A DNA stretch of 64,000 nucleotides, taken from Variimorphobacter saccharofermentans (GTDB taxonomy: Bacteria > Bacillota > Clostridia > Lachnospirales > Lachnospiraceae). The notes below the pieces were generated by a model. The model saw only the letters and a list, made by a program, of their open reading frames with translations, did not search any database and was not told the DNA's origin. How positions within the stretch are numbered: position 1 is the stretch's first letter; each line of letters starts with the position of its first letter. The translations under genes were made by a program, and so were the position numbers. The stretch is from NCBI RefSeq assembly GCF_014174405.1, contig NZ_JACEGA010000001.1, positions 2,757,001 through 2,821,000 on the forward strand, in the 5' to 3' direction. Below are positions 51,604 through 61,333 of the stretch, piece by piece.

Positions 51604-52131
51604 TCACACCTCCTTAAAATTGTTAAAGATATCTCGGATTACTGACATTCTGGGATCTAATACCGAAGTATCGCAGTCACAGGTTTCCTCATTCAGGTTC
51701 ACTCCACAATTCTTACAGAGTCCTTTACAATCCTCGCTGCATAACAGCTTCATAGGAAAACCAATTAGTATTTCATCATTAATTAATGTGTCTACATCCA
51801 GATTGTATCCAATAATAAAATTCGTTTCATCTAAGCCCTCTGTGCGCTCATCTTCTGAAAGATTAAAATCCACTTCCTTTTCAATGGATAATTCCATCGG
51901 GTAAATAAGTTTCTTCAGACAGCGACTACAGAACAAGGTTAGGGAAATATTCGTTGTGCCTTCAATCATCACCACTCGATTGCCAAGATTCGTAATTGTC
52001 AGATTAACGGGCTCTTTATGATGAAATTCATAAGAAGTACCCTGATAATCAAACTTCTCCAATTCTATGGGGGCATCGATCCGCACTACTTTATCCTTAG
52101 TAGTCATAATTTCTGACAATGATATTAGCAT
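51604..52131 (-). CDS. YceD family protein (DUF177)
   Basis: The 175-residue protein starts at MLISLSEIMTTK after GGAGAG. The C-terminal part has a Cys-rich segment CSEDCKGLCKNCGVNLNEE and then TCDCD, typical of YceD/DUF177, which is linked to rRNA/ribosome assembly and is conserved beside rpmF. In the N-terminal half VVMIEGTTNISLTLFCSRCL adds another Cys pair. It lies immediately upstream of rpmF, and its stop overlaps rpmF's ribosome binding site. Confidence 0.9.
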   Translation of the reverse strand: MLISLSEIMTTKDKVVRIDAPIELEKFDYQGTSYEFHHKEPVNLTITNLGNRVVMIEGTTNISLTLFCSRCLKKLIYPMELSIEKEVDFNLSEDERTEGLDETNFIIGYNLDVDTLINDEILIGFPMKLLCSEDCKGLCKNCGVNLNEETCDCDTSVLDPRMSVIRDIFNNFKEV

Positions 52132-52234
52132 TTTTATCTCTCCGAATATTCATTGCATGATTTAGAATTCATTCTCTCCATATCCAATTACTGGATTTTA
52201 GTCAATTACAAACTCTTTTTTACGCGCTTCTTGT

Positions 52235-52263
52235 ATTATACCTACTGTGTTAATGTTTGTCAA
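52235..52263 (-). promoter_or_regulatory. Consensus promoter of yceD-rpmF
   Basis: Perfect TTGACA, a 17-bp spacer and perfect TATAAT on the minus strand, roughly 100 bp before the yceD start. Confidence 0.8.
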
Positions 52264-52338
52264 TGGGAAAATTAATTCCTGGGCAGATATAATAAAACTG
52301 TATCTATACTGTCAGAAAACCAAGGCTTAAGGGTATTC

Positions 52339-53529
52339 TTATAGTAATGCAACGGTTTCTCGAGCGATAGCCAATTCTTCGTTCGTAGGGATGATGCAAA
52401 CCTTCACCTTAGAATCCGGTGTGGTTAACATTACCTCTTCGCCTCTGGCTTTATTTTTCTCAAGATCAATGGATACGCCTAAATAACCTAAGTAAGCACA
52501 AACATCTTCTCTTACCTTATGATCATTCTCACCTACTCCGGCGGTAAATGCGATAGCATCCACTCCGTTCATTGCTGCCACATATCCACCAATGTATTTT
52601 GCTACACGATATACAAATACCTCGAAGGCAGAACGCGCTTTCTCATTACCGCTATCCATAGCAGCATTAATATCACGGAAATCACTGGATACTTCGGACA
52701 TACCCTGAACACCGGACTCCTTGTTAAGAAGGTTCATAATCTGATCAATGGTTTTATTCTCTTTCTTCGCAATGAAGTCAATAATGGAAGGATCGATATC
52801 ACCACTTCTTGTTCCCATAACCAGACCAGCTAACGGAGTGAAGCCCATGCTGGTATCAACGGATTTACCATTGAGAACAGCAGATATGCTGGCACCATTT
52901 CCAAGGTGGCATACAATGATCTTCGAATTGTTAATATCAAGACCACAGAACTCAGCGGCTCTCTTTGATACATAGCTGTGGCTTGTTCCATGGAAGCCAT
53001 ATTTACGAATCTTATAGCTATTATAGTATTCATGAGGCAAACCATATAAGTATGCCTTAGGAGGCATTGTCTGATGGAATGCGGTATCAAATACTGCTAC
53101 CATCGGAACACCCTTCATTAAGTTCGCACATGCACGAATACCTATTAAATTAGCAGGATTGTGAAGCGGTGCTAAATCATTGCATTCTTCAATTGCCTTA
53201 ATAACTTCTTCATTAATTAATGTTGATGTTGCAAATTTCTCACCACCGTGTACTACACGATGACCAACTGCACCGATTTCATCCAATGATTTTATCACAC
53301 CATACTTTTCATTCGTTAAGGCATCCAGAACCATCTGAATGGCATCTTCATGATTTTTCATGGTAGTTTCAATTACCACCTTTTCACCACCATCGGGTGT
53401 ATGCTTTAAATAACTTACATCCTGTCCAATTCTTTCACAGATACCTACTGCCATTGCTTTTTCATTGTCAGAGTCGATTAACTGATACTTAAGAGATGAA
53501 CTGCCACAATTAATAACTAATACTTTCAT
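52339..53529 (-). CDS. ackA: Acetate kinase AckA
   Basis: AckA converts acetyl phosphate and ADP to acetate and ATP, the energy-yielding last step of mixed-acid fermentation. The 396-residue enzyme has [17 protein letters not shown] at the N-terminus, [25 protein letters not shown] and [16 protein letters not shown], and [14 protein letters not shown] near the end; all are acetate-kinase family signatures. It lies 81 bp after pta with a hairpin between them. It is transcribed in the pta-ackA direction. Confidence 0.97.
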   Translation of the reverse strand: MKVLVINCGSSSLKYQLIDSDNEKAMAVGICERIGQDVSYLKHTPDGGEKVVIETTMKNHEDAIQMVLDALTNEKYGVIKSLDEIGAVGHRVVHGGEKFATSTLINEEVIKAIEECNDLAPLHNPANLIGIRACANLMKGVPMVAVFDTAFHQTMPPKAYLYGLPHEYYNSYKIRKYGFHGTSHSYVSKRAAEFCGLDINNSKIIVCHLGNGASISAVLNGKSVDTSMGFTPLAGLVMGTRSGDIDPSIIDFIAKKENKTIDQIMNLLNKESGVQGMSEVSSDFRDINAAMDSGNEKARSAFEVFVYRVAKYIGGYVAAMNGVDAIAFTAGVGENDHKVREDVCAYLGYLGVSIDLEKNKARGEEVMLTTPDSKVKVCIIPTNEELAIARETVALL

Positions 53530-53570
53530 TTCTACTTAATCCTCTCTTTGATATATTTGATAAAATGCTC

Positions 53571-53595
53571 AAAGCGTAAACTAAGTTTACGCTTT
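53571..53595 (-). terminator. Intercistronic hairpin between pta and ackA
   Basis: An 11-bp perfect stem (AAAGCGTAAAC and GTTTACGCTTT) with a 3-base loop. The minus-strand tail is TTTGAGCATTTT. It may be a partial terminator or an mRNA processing or stabilising stem that sets relative levels of Pta and AckA. Confidence 0.6.
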
Positions 53596-53610
53596 TCCTA
53601 CAATATAATA

Positions 53611-54606
53611 TTATTTTATGGAAGCTTGTACTGCAGTTATTGCAATAACTCCAACAATGTCATCTGCAGAGCATCCCCTTGATAAATCATTTACTGGTCT
53701 GGCAATACCTTGGGTAATAGGTCCATAAGCTTCCGCTTTTGCCAGTCTCTGAGCCAATTTATAACCTATGTTACCTGCATCCAGATCTGGGAATACAAGT
53801 ACATTTGCTTTTCCTGCGATATCACTGCCAGGCGCTTTAGATGCACCTACGCTGGGAACAATTGCTGCATCCAGCTGGAACTCACCGTCAATCTTAACAT
53901 TAGGATATAATTCTTTTGCAATTCTTGTTGCTTCCACTACCTTATCTACGTCAGCATGAGCTGCACTTCCTTTGGTTGAATGGGATAACATTGCAACAAT
54001 AGGCTCTTTTCCTACTAAGGTTTCGAAGCTCTTTGCACTGCTGCCTGCAATAGCAGCTAATTCTTCTGAATTCGGATTTTGAACTAAGCCAGAATCTGAG
54101 AAGATAAAGGTTCCATCTGCTCCAAATTCGCAATTTGGAACTACGATAACGAAAAATGCGGATACAAGCTTGGTTCCGGGAGCTGTTTTTAATATCTGTA
54201 ATGATGGGCGAAGAACATTCGCTGTAGAATTCACCGCACCTGCTACCATACCGTCAGCATCTCCTGCTTTAACCATGGTAACACCAAAGTATAGATAATC
54301 CTTCGTAAGAAGTTCTTTCGCCTGCTCCGGTGTCATTCCCTTGCTTTTTCTAACTTCAACCAATAAGTCAATATAAGTCTGTAGCTTGTCCGTCTGGCTG
54401 GGATCAATAATTGTTGCAGCGGATAAATCTAATCCGTCAGCTTCTTTAGCAATTGCATCCTTATTCCCTACTAATATAAGATTCGCAATTCCCTCAGCTA
54501 ATATTTTAGATGCTGCTTCTAACGTTCTTCTGTCACCAGTCTCCGGCAGAACGATCGTTTTCTTGTTATTCTTTGCTCTTTCTTTGATGACATCAATAAA
54601 ACCCAT
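53611..54606 (-). CDS. pta: Phosphate acetyltransferase Pta
   Basis: Pta makes acetyl phosphate from acetyl-CoA and phosphate. The 331-residue protein is the short form without the N-terminal regulatory P-loop domain of E. coli Pta. The signature VKAGDADGMVAGAVNSTANV, followed by SAFFVIVVPN and VAMLSHSTKGSAAHADVDKV, fits the family, and PGSDIAGKANVLVFPDLDAG near the C-terminus binds substrate. A ribosome binding site AAGGAAGGAG precedes the start. A consensus promoter lies upstream. Confidence 0.96.
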   Translation of the reverse strand: MGFIDVIKERAKNNKKTIVLPETGDRRTLEAASKILAEGIANLILVGNKDAIAKEADGLDLSAATIIDPSQTDKLQTYIDLLVEVRKSKGMTPEQAKELLTKDYLYFGVTMVKAGDADGMVAGAVNSTANVLRPSLQILKTAPGTKLVSAFFVIVVPNCEFGADGTFIFSDSGLVQNPNSEELAAIAGSSAKSFETLVGKEPIVAMLSHSTKGSAAHADVDKVVEATRIAKELYPNVKIDGEFQLDAAIVPSVGASKAPGSDIAGKANVLVFPDLDAGNIGYKLAQRLAKAEAYGPITQGIARPVNDLSRGCSADDIVGVIAITAVQASIK

Positions 54607-54664
54607 GATGTTTCTCCTTCCTTAACATCTCATTTATAATAAAATAGTAAAACCCATAAATTTT

Positions 54665-54693
54665 ATTATAAGACATAATAATAACAGTTACAA
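54665..54693 (-). promoter_or_regulatory. Promoter of pta-ackA
   Basis: TTGTAA, a 17-bp spacer and TATAAT on the minus strand, about 60 bp before pta. The 368-bp gap to tmcAL holds this promoter and the divergent tmcAL promoter; the middle is AT-rich with nothing else seen. Confidence 0.7.
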
Positions 54694-54886
54694 GTCCATT
54701 TTGTAGAATTTTGAAGCTTTTTGTTATAAATAAACCTTCGATAAATAAATATGGTAATAGTTGCAAAATATGATTATATCATACTCTGTCAAGCAAACTA
54801 TTATATGATCACACACCATATATATTATAAATTATATCCCGTTTTAATCAATATTAATAATTGCACAAAAATGAGAATTCTTTTTC

Positions 54887-54915
54887 TGGACAGTATTTTT
54901 AAATAATGCTATCAT
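54887..54915 (+). promoter_or_regulatory. Promoter of tmcAL
   Basis: TGGACA, a 17-bp spacer and TATCAT lie 60 bp upstream of the tmcAL start. Confidence 0.55.
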
Positions 54916-54974
54916 CATAAATAATTATGTAATTTCGGATATTGGAATATCACTTAAGGAGAATCGATAAATAT

Positions 54975-56255
54975 ATGAAGGTAGTAGGCTTAATCACGGA
55001 ATACAATCCATTTCATAACGGTCATAAATATCATATTGAAGAAGCCCGTCGAATTACAGGTGCTGATTATGTCATAGCAGTTATGAGCGGTAACTATGTA
55101 CAACGTGGTGCACCGGCTATCATTAATAAGTACTGTCGTGCGGAGATGGCTCTGCGAAATGGTGTGGATCTCGTCCTTGAGCTGCCGGTATGTTATGCCA
55201 CCGGAAGTGCTGAATATTTTGCCCATGGTGCAGTCTCTATCCTGAATAAGCTTGGCGTGGTGGACTATCTATGCTTCGGCAGTGAGTGCGGGGATCTCTC
55301 TCTACTGCAGGAGGCCGTTGACTTTTTGCTTCATCCGCCGGTTGATTTTGACGCTTCCATACAAGCCTTTTTAAAGCTAGGGCAAAGCTACCCTGCTGCC
55401 CGTCAAAGTGCTCTGACCCAAGCACTGCAATCCGCAGACACAAATCACAGTAAGGAAATCCTTTCGTTATTAACGGAACCTAATAATATCTTAGGGATTG
55501 AGTATCTGAAAGCGCTCCACAGCTTCTCTTCCTCCATAAAGCCGGTTACGATTCAAAGAATCTCTGCTCATTATCATGATAAAGAACTATCTTCAAAGGA
55601 GAAGGAGTTATACCCTGGCATTATTAGCTCTGCAACAGCCATTCGACATGCAATTCATGGTAATGCTAGCGATGAACCCGACAGACTGTTTGACAGCGTT
55701 CCAGCTAATGTTTTTCGTATTCTTGAAGTGAATATGCAAAAAACCTATCCAATAGCCGATGAAGATTTTTCCCTATTGATCAAATATAAGCTGCTTTCCG
55801 AGGACAACAGTCTCCTGTCTTCATACTTTGATATCAGTAGTGATTTGGCAGACCGCATCAAGAATATGGCGGATTATGGATACAGTCTCTCTGATTTAGC
55901 AGAGAAGCTGAAATCAAAAAACATGACGATGACACGAATTAACCGTGCTTTATTTCATATACTACTGAATATTAAGTCCGAATTCATGGACGAATATATA
56001 GCCTCCGGATACACATCCTATGCAAGAATACTGGGTTCAAAAAAGGAATCCACCGCTCTGCTTCGCAAAATCGATAGCAACGGAACCATACCTGTCCTCA
56101 CAAAGGTGGCAAAAGCTAAGGATCGATTATCCCCCCTGGAAATACGTATGCTTTCTGAGGATATTTTTGCTACTCATTTATACAACCATGTCGTATATGA
56201 GAAATATGGTACTTCTATTCCCAATGAATTTAAACATGGGCTATGTATCATATAG
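54975..56255 (+). CDS. tmcAL: tRNA(Met) cytidine acetate ligase TmcAL
   Basis: TmcAL activates acetate with ATP and transfers it to the wobble cytidine of tRNA(Met), giving N4-acetylcytidine. The start at 54975 (MKVVGLITEYNPFHNGHKYH) has AAGGAG upstream, though 12 bases away. The nucleotidyltransferase core has the HxGH motif NPFHNGHKYHI, SGNYVQRGAPAIINKYCRAE and the conserved FGSECGDLSLL segment. The C-terminal half has the RNA-binding helices. The length is 426 residues. It uses acetate, and it is divergent from pta-ackA, which makes acetate. Confidence 0.93.
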   Translation: MKVVGLITEYNPFHNGHKYHIEEARRITGADYVIAVMSGNYVQRGAPAIINKYCRAEMALRNGVDLVLELPVCYATGSAEYFAHGAVSILNKLGVVDYLCFGSECGDLSLLQEAVDFLLHPPVDFDASIQAFLKLGQSYPAARQSALTQALQSADTNHSKEILSLLTEPNNILGIEYLKALHSFSSSIKPVTIQRISAHYHDKELSSKEKELYPGIISSATAIRHAIHGNASDEPDRLFDSVPANVFRILEVNMQKTYPIADEDFSLLIKYKLLSEDNSLLSSYFDISSDLADRIKNMADYGYSLSDLAEKLKSKNMTMTRINRALFHILLNIKSEFMDEYIASGYTSYARILGSKKESTALLRKIDSNGTIPVLTKVAKAKDRLSPLEIRMLSEDIFATHLYNHVVYEKYGTSIPNEFKHGLCII

Positions 56256-56720
56256 CTATAATGGATATCTCATTGCGATATAGTCTGAGTGAGCTTCCAG
56301 GAAACCCAGTTTTTTATATAAGGAATAACCTGCTTTTGTTGCCTTCAATTCCAAATAGGATAACTCCAGCTGTTTTGCTTCCTCGATTGCCTGAGTAAGC
56401 AGTCTTCCGGCTAGCCCTTGACAGCGATATTCCGGTTTCGTATAAACATTCAGAATATTTCCTACTTTGCCCGATATAAAACTCGGGTTCGATGGTTTTT
56501 CAATGATTACCAAAAATACGCTGGAGACAATGTTCTCCTTATCCAGTGCAAGATATGCGATAAAATCCTTGCCGATATGATCCGCATAATAACAGGATAA
56601 CTGCAACCGTAGCCTTTCCATCTGATCTTCCGTTACCTCGCCATAATCTTCTATTAGATATGCCAATCTTATTTGTATCAGGGCTTCAATATCTTCGGCG
56701 GTTGCTTTTCTGAAAATCAT
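56256..56720 (-). CDS. GNAT family N-acetyltransferase
   Basis: The 154-residue protein starts after AAAGGAGG. It shows the acetyl-CoA-binding motif YRCQGLAGRLLTQAIEEA (V/I-x-x-x-Q/R-x-x-G-x-G/A), with VSSVFLVIIEKPSN before it and a C-terminal YSLYKKLGFLEAHSDYIAM. It should transfer an acetyl group to an amine; the acceptor is unknown. It converges with tmcAL, whose stop is one base away. Confidence 0.85.
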   Translation of the reverse strand: MIFRKATAEDIEALIQIRLAYLIEDYGEVTEDQMERLRLQLSCYYADHIGKDFIAYLALDKENIVSSVFLVIIEKPSNPSFISGKVGNILNVYTKPEYRCQGLAGRLLTQAIEEAKQLELSYLELKATKAGYSLYKKLGFLEAHSDYIAMRYPL

Positions 56721-56750
56721 ATACAGTACCTCCTTTCCATCCTAAGTAAA

Positions 56751-56941
56751 TAGGTTATTGCGAAACTATACAACAGAAAGTACACTTAGCGAACCTTCTG
56801 TTGTCATGAATAATTACGGTCATTGTGTATACAGTGGATACATATTCCGAAGCAAACCATAGCGGAAGGAGCGGGTTTGCGTAGGAATATGTATCTACTG
56901 TATACACAATTAAGATATCCTCAGAGTTTCGCAATTGCCTA
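56751..56941. repeat. Palindromic element D, 191 bp (family shared with element E)
   Basis: TAGGTTATTGCGAAACT at the left end is nearly inverted at the right end (AGTTTCGCAATTGCCTA). Inside, TGTATACAGTGGATACATATTCC pairs with GGAATATGTATCTACTGTATACA around GCAAACCATAGCGG...GGTTTGC. The 47-bp stretch 56849-56895 recurs in reverse orientation in element E. It fills most of the 348-bp gap between the GNAT gene and pepF. Confidence 0.8.
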
Positions 56942-57068
56942 CAAAGTAAACTCACAGCTTGATACTATCGTAATAAGTCTTCACACAATGAAGTATACGA
57001 TATCATTTAATATATAAATGGTCCGTACGGGAATAAAATCCCCATACTGACCATTATAAACACTTCTA

Positions 57069-58877
57069 TTATTCCTTCATCAATTCTTCCAGCTGGTCCA
57101 GGAGCTCTGCGAACAAGCTGAGAGCCTGATTCACGGGCTCTTTGGTATTCATATCTACTCCGGCCATCTTTAATAACTCGATGGGATAATTCGAGCTTCC
57201 ACCTGATAAAAAGCGGATATAATCCTTAACAGCAGCTTCGCCCTCCTTCTGAATTCTTCTGGACAAAGCAATAGCGGCAGAATACCCGGTAGCATACTGA
57301 TATACATAGAACGCGTTATAAAAATGAGGAATTCTTGCCCATTCCATATCAATCTCAGGATCAATCACAATACCATCACCAAAATAAGCCACATTTAAGT
57401 CATGATAGATTTTACATAAAGTATCTGCAGTGAGACTCTGTCCCTCTTCCACCATTCTATGAGTAATCATTTCAAATTCAGCAAACATGGTCTGACGATA
57501 TAAGGTACCCTTGAATTTCTCCAGAAAATGATTGATCAGATAAGCCTTTTCCTTCTTATCATTCGTGTTTTTCAGCAGATAATCGATTAATAAGGCTTCA
57601 TTGCAGGTAGAAGCCACTTCTGCCACAAAAATCTTATACCCTGCATAGATATAGGGCTGTTCCTTATCGGAATAATAGCTGTGGATTGCATGCCCCATCT
57701 CGTGTGCTAAGGTAAATACATTATTCAAGGTGTCATTATAATTAAGCAGAACATAAGGATGGGTGCCATAGGCTCCCCAGGAATAAGCTCCGCTGCGTTT
57801 ATTCTCATTTTCATAGACATCAATCCAACGATGATTATAGCCCTCCTGCAGTACTCTCTGATAATCTTCACCTAATGCTTCCAATCCCTTTGCCACAATA
57901 TTCTTTGCTTCTTCATATGGAATATCCATCTTCACATCCTGCACCAAAGGAGCATATAAATCATACATGTGAAGCTCGTCTACACCTAAAAGCTTCTTTC
58001 GAAGGGCAACATAACGATGCATTAAATGCATATTTTCATGGACAGCATCTATCAAGTTGGTATAAACCTCTACCGGAACATTGGAGTCACTTAAGGCTTT
58101 TTCCAGCGTTGATGAATATTTACGTGCTTTGGCAAAGAAAGCCTCCTGCTTGACATTGGCACTAAAGGATGCTGCCAGCGTATTGCGAAAGCTGTAGTAC
58201 GTTGAATAAACTCCTTCAAAGGCTTCCCTTCTTACTCTGCGATCCTCACTCTCCAGTAATTGACCATATCTTCCATGAGTGATTCGTACCATCTCGCCTT
58301 CTTCATTCCGAATCTCAGGGAACTTAATATCTGCATTATTAAACATGGAGAATATATTGTCCGGAGCCTCTGCTATTTCTCCTACATCAGCCAATAATTC
58401 CTCCATTTCGCCGGATAATATATGCGCTTTCCTTCGCAGAATATCCTTCAGATAGAAATCGTACTGCTTTAGTTCCTCATTGTCATGATAGAACTGTGCC
58501 AGCATATCCTCCGGTATCTTAAGTAATTCCGGAGTAGCAAATGAAAGCGTACTATTCACCTGCACGAACAGAGATCCTGCTTTATTAGATAGATCCTGGT
58601 AGGTTGAATTTCCCGTATCTTCATGATACTTTTGATTCGCATAGACATATACCCGTTCCATCATTTGATTAATCTGATCGCATAGCTGTAAAAAGCTTAA
58701 CAGCAAATCTCCGGATTTACTAAGTCTTCCCTGATACTCAGCAGCTTTGGGAAGCATTTCTTTTATCTTCTCATATTCTTTTTGCCATTGTTCGTCCGAT
58801 ACATATAGATCTTCTATCGCCCAGGTATATCTTACATCGACTTCACTTCTCTTTGGTAGACTCTTCTTCTCTGCCAT
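57069..58877 (-). CDS. pepF: Oligoendopeptidase F
   Basis: PepF is a cytoplasmic M3B metallopeptidase that cleaves short peptides. The 602-residue protein has the zinc motif in TLAHEMGHAIHSYYSD (HExxH) at about residue 390, with the downstream Glu in VAEVASTCNEALLIDYLL. The N-terminal helical region and the late VYQYATGYSAAIALSRRI match the PepF family. Length is normal. Palindromic elements of one family lie on both sides of this gene, in opposite orientation. Confidence 0.94.
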   Translation of the reverse strand: MAEKKSLPKRSEVDVRYTWAIEDLYVSDEQWQKEYEKIKEMLPKAAEYQGRLSKSGDLLLSFLQLCDQINQMMERVYVYANQKYHEDTGNSTYQDLSNKAGSLFVQVNSTLSFATPELLKIPEDMLAQFYHDNEELKQYDFYLKDILRRKAHILSGEMEELLADVGEIAEAPDNIFSMFNNADIKFPEIRNEEGEMVRITHGRYGQLLESEDRRVRREAFEGVYSTYYSFRNTLAASFSANVKQEAFFAKARKYSSTLEKALSDSNVPVEVYTNLIDAVHENMHLMHRYVALRKKLLGVDELHMYDLYAPLVQDVKMDIPYEEAKNIVAKGLEALGEDYQRVLQEGYNHRWIDVYENENKRSGAYSWGAYGTHPYVLLNYNDTLNNVFTLAHEMGHAIHSYYSDKEQPYIYAGYKIFVAEVASTCNEALLIDYLLKNTNDKKEKAYLINHFLEKFKGTLYRQTMFAEFEMITHRMVEEGQSLTADTLCKIYHDLNVAYFGDGIVIDPEIDMEWARIPHFYNAFYVYQYATGYSAAIALSRRIQKEGEAAVKDYIRFLSGGSSNYPIELLKMAGVDMNTKEPVNQALSLFAELLDQLEELMKE

Positions 58878-58913
58878 ATCTGCAATAAAACTCCTTTCGT
58901 AGTACCATATAGA

Positions 58914-59023
58914 TAAGCAATTGCGAACCTCTGAAGAACTCCTAATTATGTATGCATCCGATACATATTCCTGAGCAAACCCGCTCCTTCCGCTATGGTT
59001 TGCTTCAGAAATCGCAATTACCT
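58914..59023. repeat. Palindromic element E, 110 bp (family shared with element D)
   Basis: TAAGCAATTGCGA at the left and TCGCAATTACCTA at the right are inverted ends. The 47-bp stretch at 58960-59006 equals the reverse complement of 56849-56895 with two differences. Relative to D it lacks an 80-bp left segment. It lies between pepF and the divergent ylbJ. Confidence 0.8.
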
Positions 59024-59151
59024 ATATCCTATCGATGATACGTATTTGACTTCATGATCATAATAATTTGAATAATTTCAGCCTGTCACCAATAAATATT
59101 AATATCAGAAGGAAAATATCCCTCTCTTATTCCATATAACAGGAGAAATCT

Positions 59152-60135
59152 ATGAATTTAGTTAATAAATATAAACATATTTTCATAAAAGGATTTATTA
59201 TTCTTTTTTTATTTATGATGGTTATATTTCCCGGTGCCTCCTTTCAGGGAGCAAGTACCGGTCTTTTGTTATGGTTTCATAATGTATTACCCAATCTGCT
59301 TCCGTTTATTATCATATCAAATCTAATGATTCGTCTAAATGTTACCAGACAGCTTAGCAAAGTATTCTACCCGGTTCTTGGCAGATTATTTGGAGTCAGC
59401 TGTGAAGGTTGTTATCCCATTGTTATTGGCTTTCTATCCGGAATTCCCATGGGTGCCAAGACCACCTCCGATTTAGTGAATGAGAATAAAATAAATCGAA
59501 ATGAGGGTCAATTTCTTCTGGCAATGTGCAATAATGCCAGTCCTATGTTTATCATTGGATATATAGCCATTACTCAATTAAAGCTTCCCCATATTAAATA
59601 TGCATTATTCTTTATTTTATATGCCTCAGCCATTGTGAGCGCACTCCTTTGGAGATTCCTCAATGATCATCTTGAAAATAAAGAAGAAACACATGACAAG
59701 ACTGATAACATGATGTTGCAAGCTCAGAGTAATCCAGTAAATCCTTCCTTTTCATTTCAACTTTTGGACAATTCTATCATGAATGGTTTTGAGGTAGTTA
59801 CCAGAATAGGTGGTTATATTATACTATTTAACATTCTTGCACAAATTATTAAAGAAGTCGGACCGGATTTTGGCTTTCTTAAAGCCTTTATTATGGGTAT
59901 TGTTGAGATTACCACCGGTATTAATCAAATCAGTAATACTCAGTTACATACAAATATAAAAATAGTCCTAATCGTAGTACTAACCTCCTTTGGTGGTATT
60001 TCAGGCATGGCACAAACCAAAAGTGTACTTGGTGATTCAGGACTATCCATGAAAACATATGTGATCGTTAAACTAATGAATGCAGCAATATCCCTATTAT
60101 TGGCTTCTCTTTATGTAACGCTGGTCCATTCATGA
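59152..60135 (+). CDS. ylbJ: Sporulation integral membrane protein YlbJ
   Basis: The 327-residue protein has about eight hydrophobic helices and starts at MNLVNKYKHIFIKG after AGGAGAAATC. Motifs include GASTGLLLWFHNVLPNLLPF, FLSGIPMGAKTTSDLVNENK, LAMCNNASPMFIIGYIA and EITTGINQISNT, which fit the YlbJ family of nucleoside-recognition-type membrane proteins. In Bacillus YlbJ is made under sigma-E and is needed for spore cortex formation. It supports spore formation in this organism. Confidence 0.92.
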   Translation: MNLVNKYKHIFIKGFIILFLFMMVIFPGASFQGASTGLLLWFHNVLPNLLPFIIISNLMIRLNVTRQLSKVFYPVLGRLFGVSCEGCYPIVIGFLSGIPMGAKTTSDLVNENKINRNEGQFLLAMCNNASPMFIIGYIAITQLKLPHIKYALFFILYASAIVSALLWRFLNDHLENKEETHDKTDNMMLQAQSNPVNPSFSFQLLDNSIMNGFEVVTRIGGYIILFNILAQIIKEVGPDFGFLKAFIMGIVEITTGINQISNTQLHTNIKIVLIVVLTSFGGISGMAQTKSVLGDSGLSMKTYVIVKLMNAAISLLLASLYVTLVHS

Positions 60136-60159
60136 TTCTTATTGAATTCCCTCTGCTTC

Positions 60160-60801
60160 TTATTGAGCACCATCAATAAAGGTATTCTCATCAAAATTAA
60201 AATCATCCTCATACTCCGGATTCACAGTACCTTGTTCTGAGGGATTCTCCTGAGCATAAAGCTGTTCGCTTAATTCTCTTTTATTATTATTAATAATTTC
60301 AAGATTACTCTTGAGTGTACCAATAAAGCTGTCGTATTTGCTAATTGCGGTGTCGTAAGCATTCGCCAATACCCGCTCTACTTCTGTAAGAACATCATTC
60401 GAATAAACCAAAGCACCCGTTCTGATCTGCTCAGCTTCCTCCGCTGCTTCTCTGCGAATCCGCTCAGCTTCCTCAGAGGCTTGCATAATCATTTCATTTG
60501 CCTGATAATATGCCTGTTGCATTATTTCATGTTCGTTAAGTAATTCCTTTGACTTTTCCTTGGTCTGACGCAGGATACCCTCTGCTTTTTCTTCCGCATC
60601 GGCGATGATTGCATCTCGATTAGCAATAATTTTCTGATAACGCTTGATTTCATCAGGTGTACGAAGACGCAACTCATCCAACAAATCATAAAGCTCGTCC
60701 TTCGGTACAATTACCTTTGTGCTTGATAATGGTTGCATCCTGCAACTTTCTACAAATTCGTATATGTCTTCAATTAATTGCTCTATTCTGCTTGCACCCA
60801 T
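60160..60801 (-). CDS. Coiled-coil protein with V-ATPase subunit H-like helix
   Basis: The 213-residue protein starts after AAGGAGAG. From about residue 45 to 180 it is a long coiled coil rich in Glu, Ala and Arg (EAERIRREAAEEAEQIRTGA). The N-terminus (RIEQLIEDIYEFVESCRMQP) is a short helical domain, and the last 30 residues are acidic and disordered. Such proteins in Clostridia are often called ATPase or V-type subunit H-like, without proof. It follows coaD with one base between and may share its operon. A DivIVA-type scaffold function is another possibility. Confidence 0.7.
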   Translation of the reverse strand: MGASRIEQLIEDIYEFVESCRMQPLSSTKVIVPKDELYDLLDELRLRTPDEIKRYQKIIANRDAIIADAEEKAEGILRQTKEKSKELLNEHEIMQQAYYQANEMIMQASEEAERIRREAAEEAEQIRTGALVYSNDVLTEVERVLANAYDTAISKYDSFIGTLKSNLEIINNNKRELSEQLYAQENPSEQGTVNPEYEDDFNFDENTFIDGAQ

Positions 60802-60802
60802 C

Positions 60803-61303
60803 TCAAACTCTCCTTATCATTTTATATTTGTCATACACAGCTTGTACAATACACTCCGGAACAAATTGTCTAATATCCCCGCCAAAGGAGGCGATTTCTT
60901 TTACTGCACTGGAACTCAGATAGGAATACTCTACGCTTGTGGTAAAGAAAACTGTATCAATCACCGGATTCAGCTTATGATTTGTTTGTGCTATCTGAAG
61001 CTCATATTCAAAGTCTGTGATTGCCCGCAATCCTCTTACAATGATAGAAGCATTTTGCTGGGATGCAAAATCAATCAGCAATCCATCAAAGGCTTTCACT
61101 TGAATATCCGGTAAATTCTTCTTTTCCTTCAGTACCTGTTCAATTAATGCAACGCGCTCATCAGCTGTAAACAATGGCTTTTTTGCACTGTTTTTCAATA
61201 CACCGATGATTAATTTATCAACTAATCCCGAAGCTCTTGTTATAACATCCAAATGTCCTAAGGTAATTGGGTCAAAACTTCCAGGATAAATTCCAATTTT
61301 CAT
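60803..61303 (-). CDS. coaD: Phosphopantetheine adenylyltransferase CoaD
   Basis: CoaD adds AMP to 4'-phosphopantetheine in coenzyme A synthesis. The 166-residue protein begins [20 protein letters not shown], containing the HxGH-type motif (TLGH), with [20 protein letters not shown] and the end [20 protein letters not shown], all standard. It is co-transcribed with rsmD (30 bp upstream), a common pair in Firmicutes. Confidence 0.97.
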   Translation of the reverse strand: MKIGIYPGSFDPITLGHLDVITRASGLVDKLIIGVLKNSAKKPLFTADERVALIEQVLKEKKNLPDIQVKAFDGLLIDFASQQNASIIVRGLRAITDFEYELQIAQTNHKLNPVIDTVFFTTSVEYSYLSSSAVKEIASFGGDIRQFVPECIVQAVYDKYKMIRRV

Positions 61304-61333
61304 TCTCTATCTCCCTATGTAATAAATTACATA

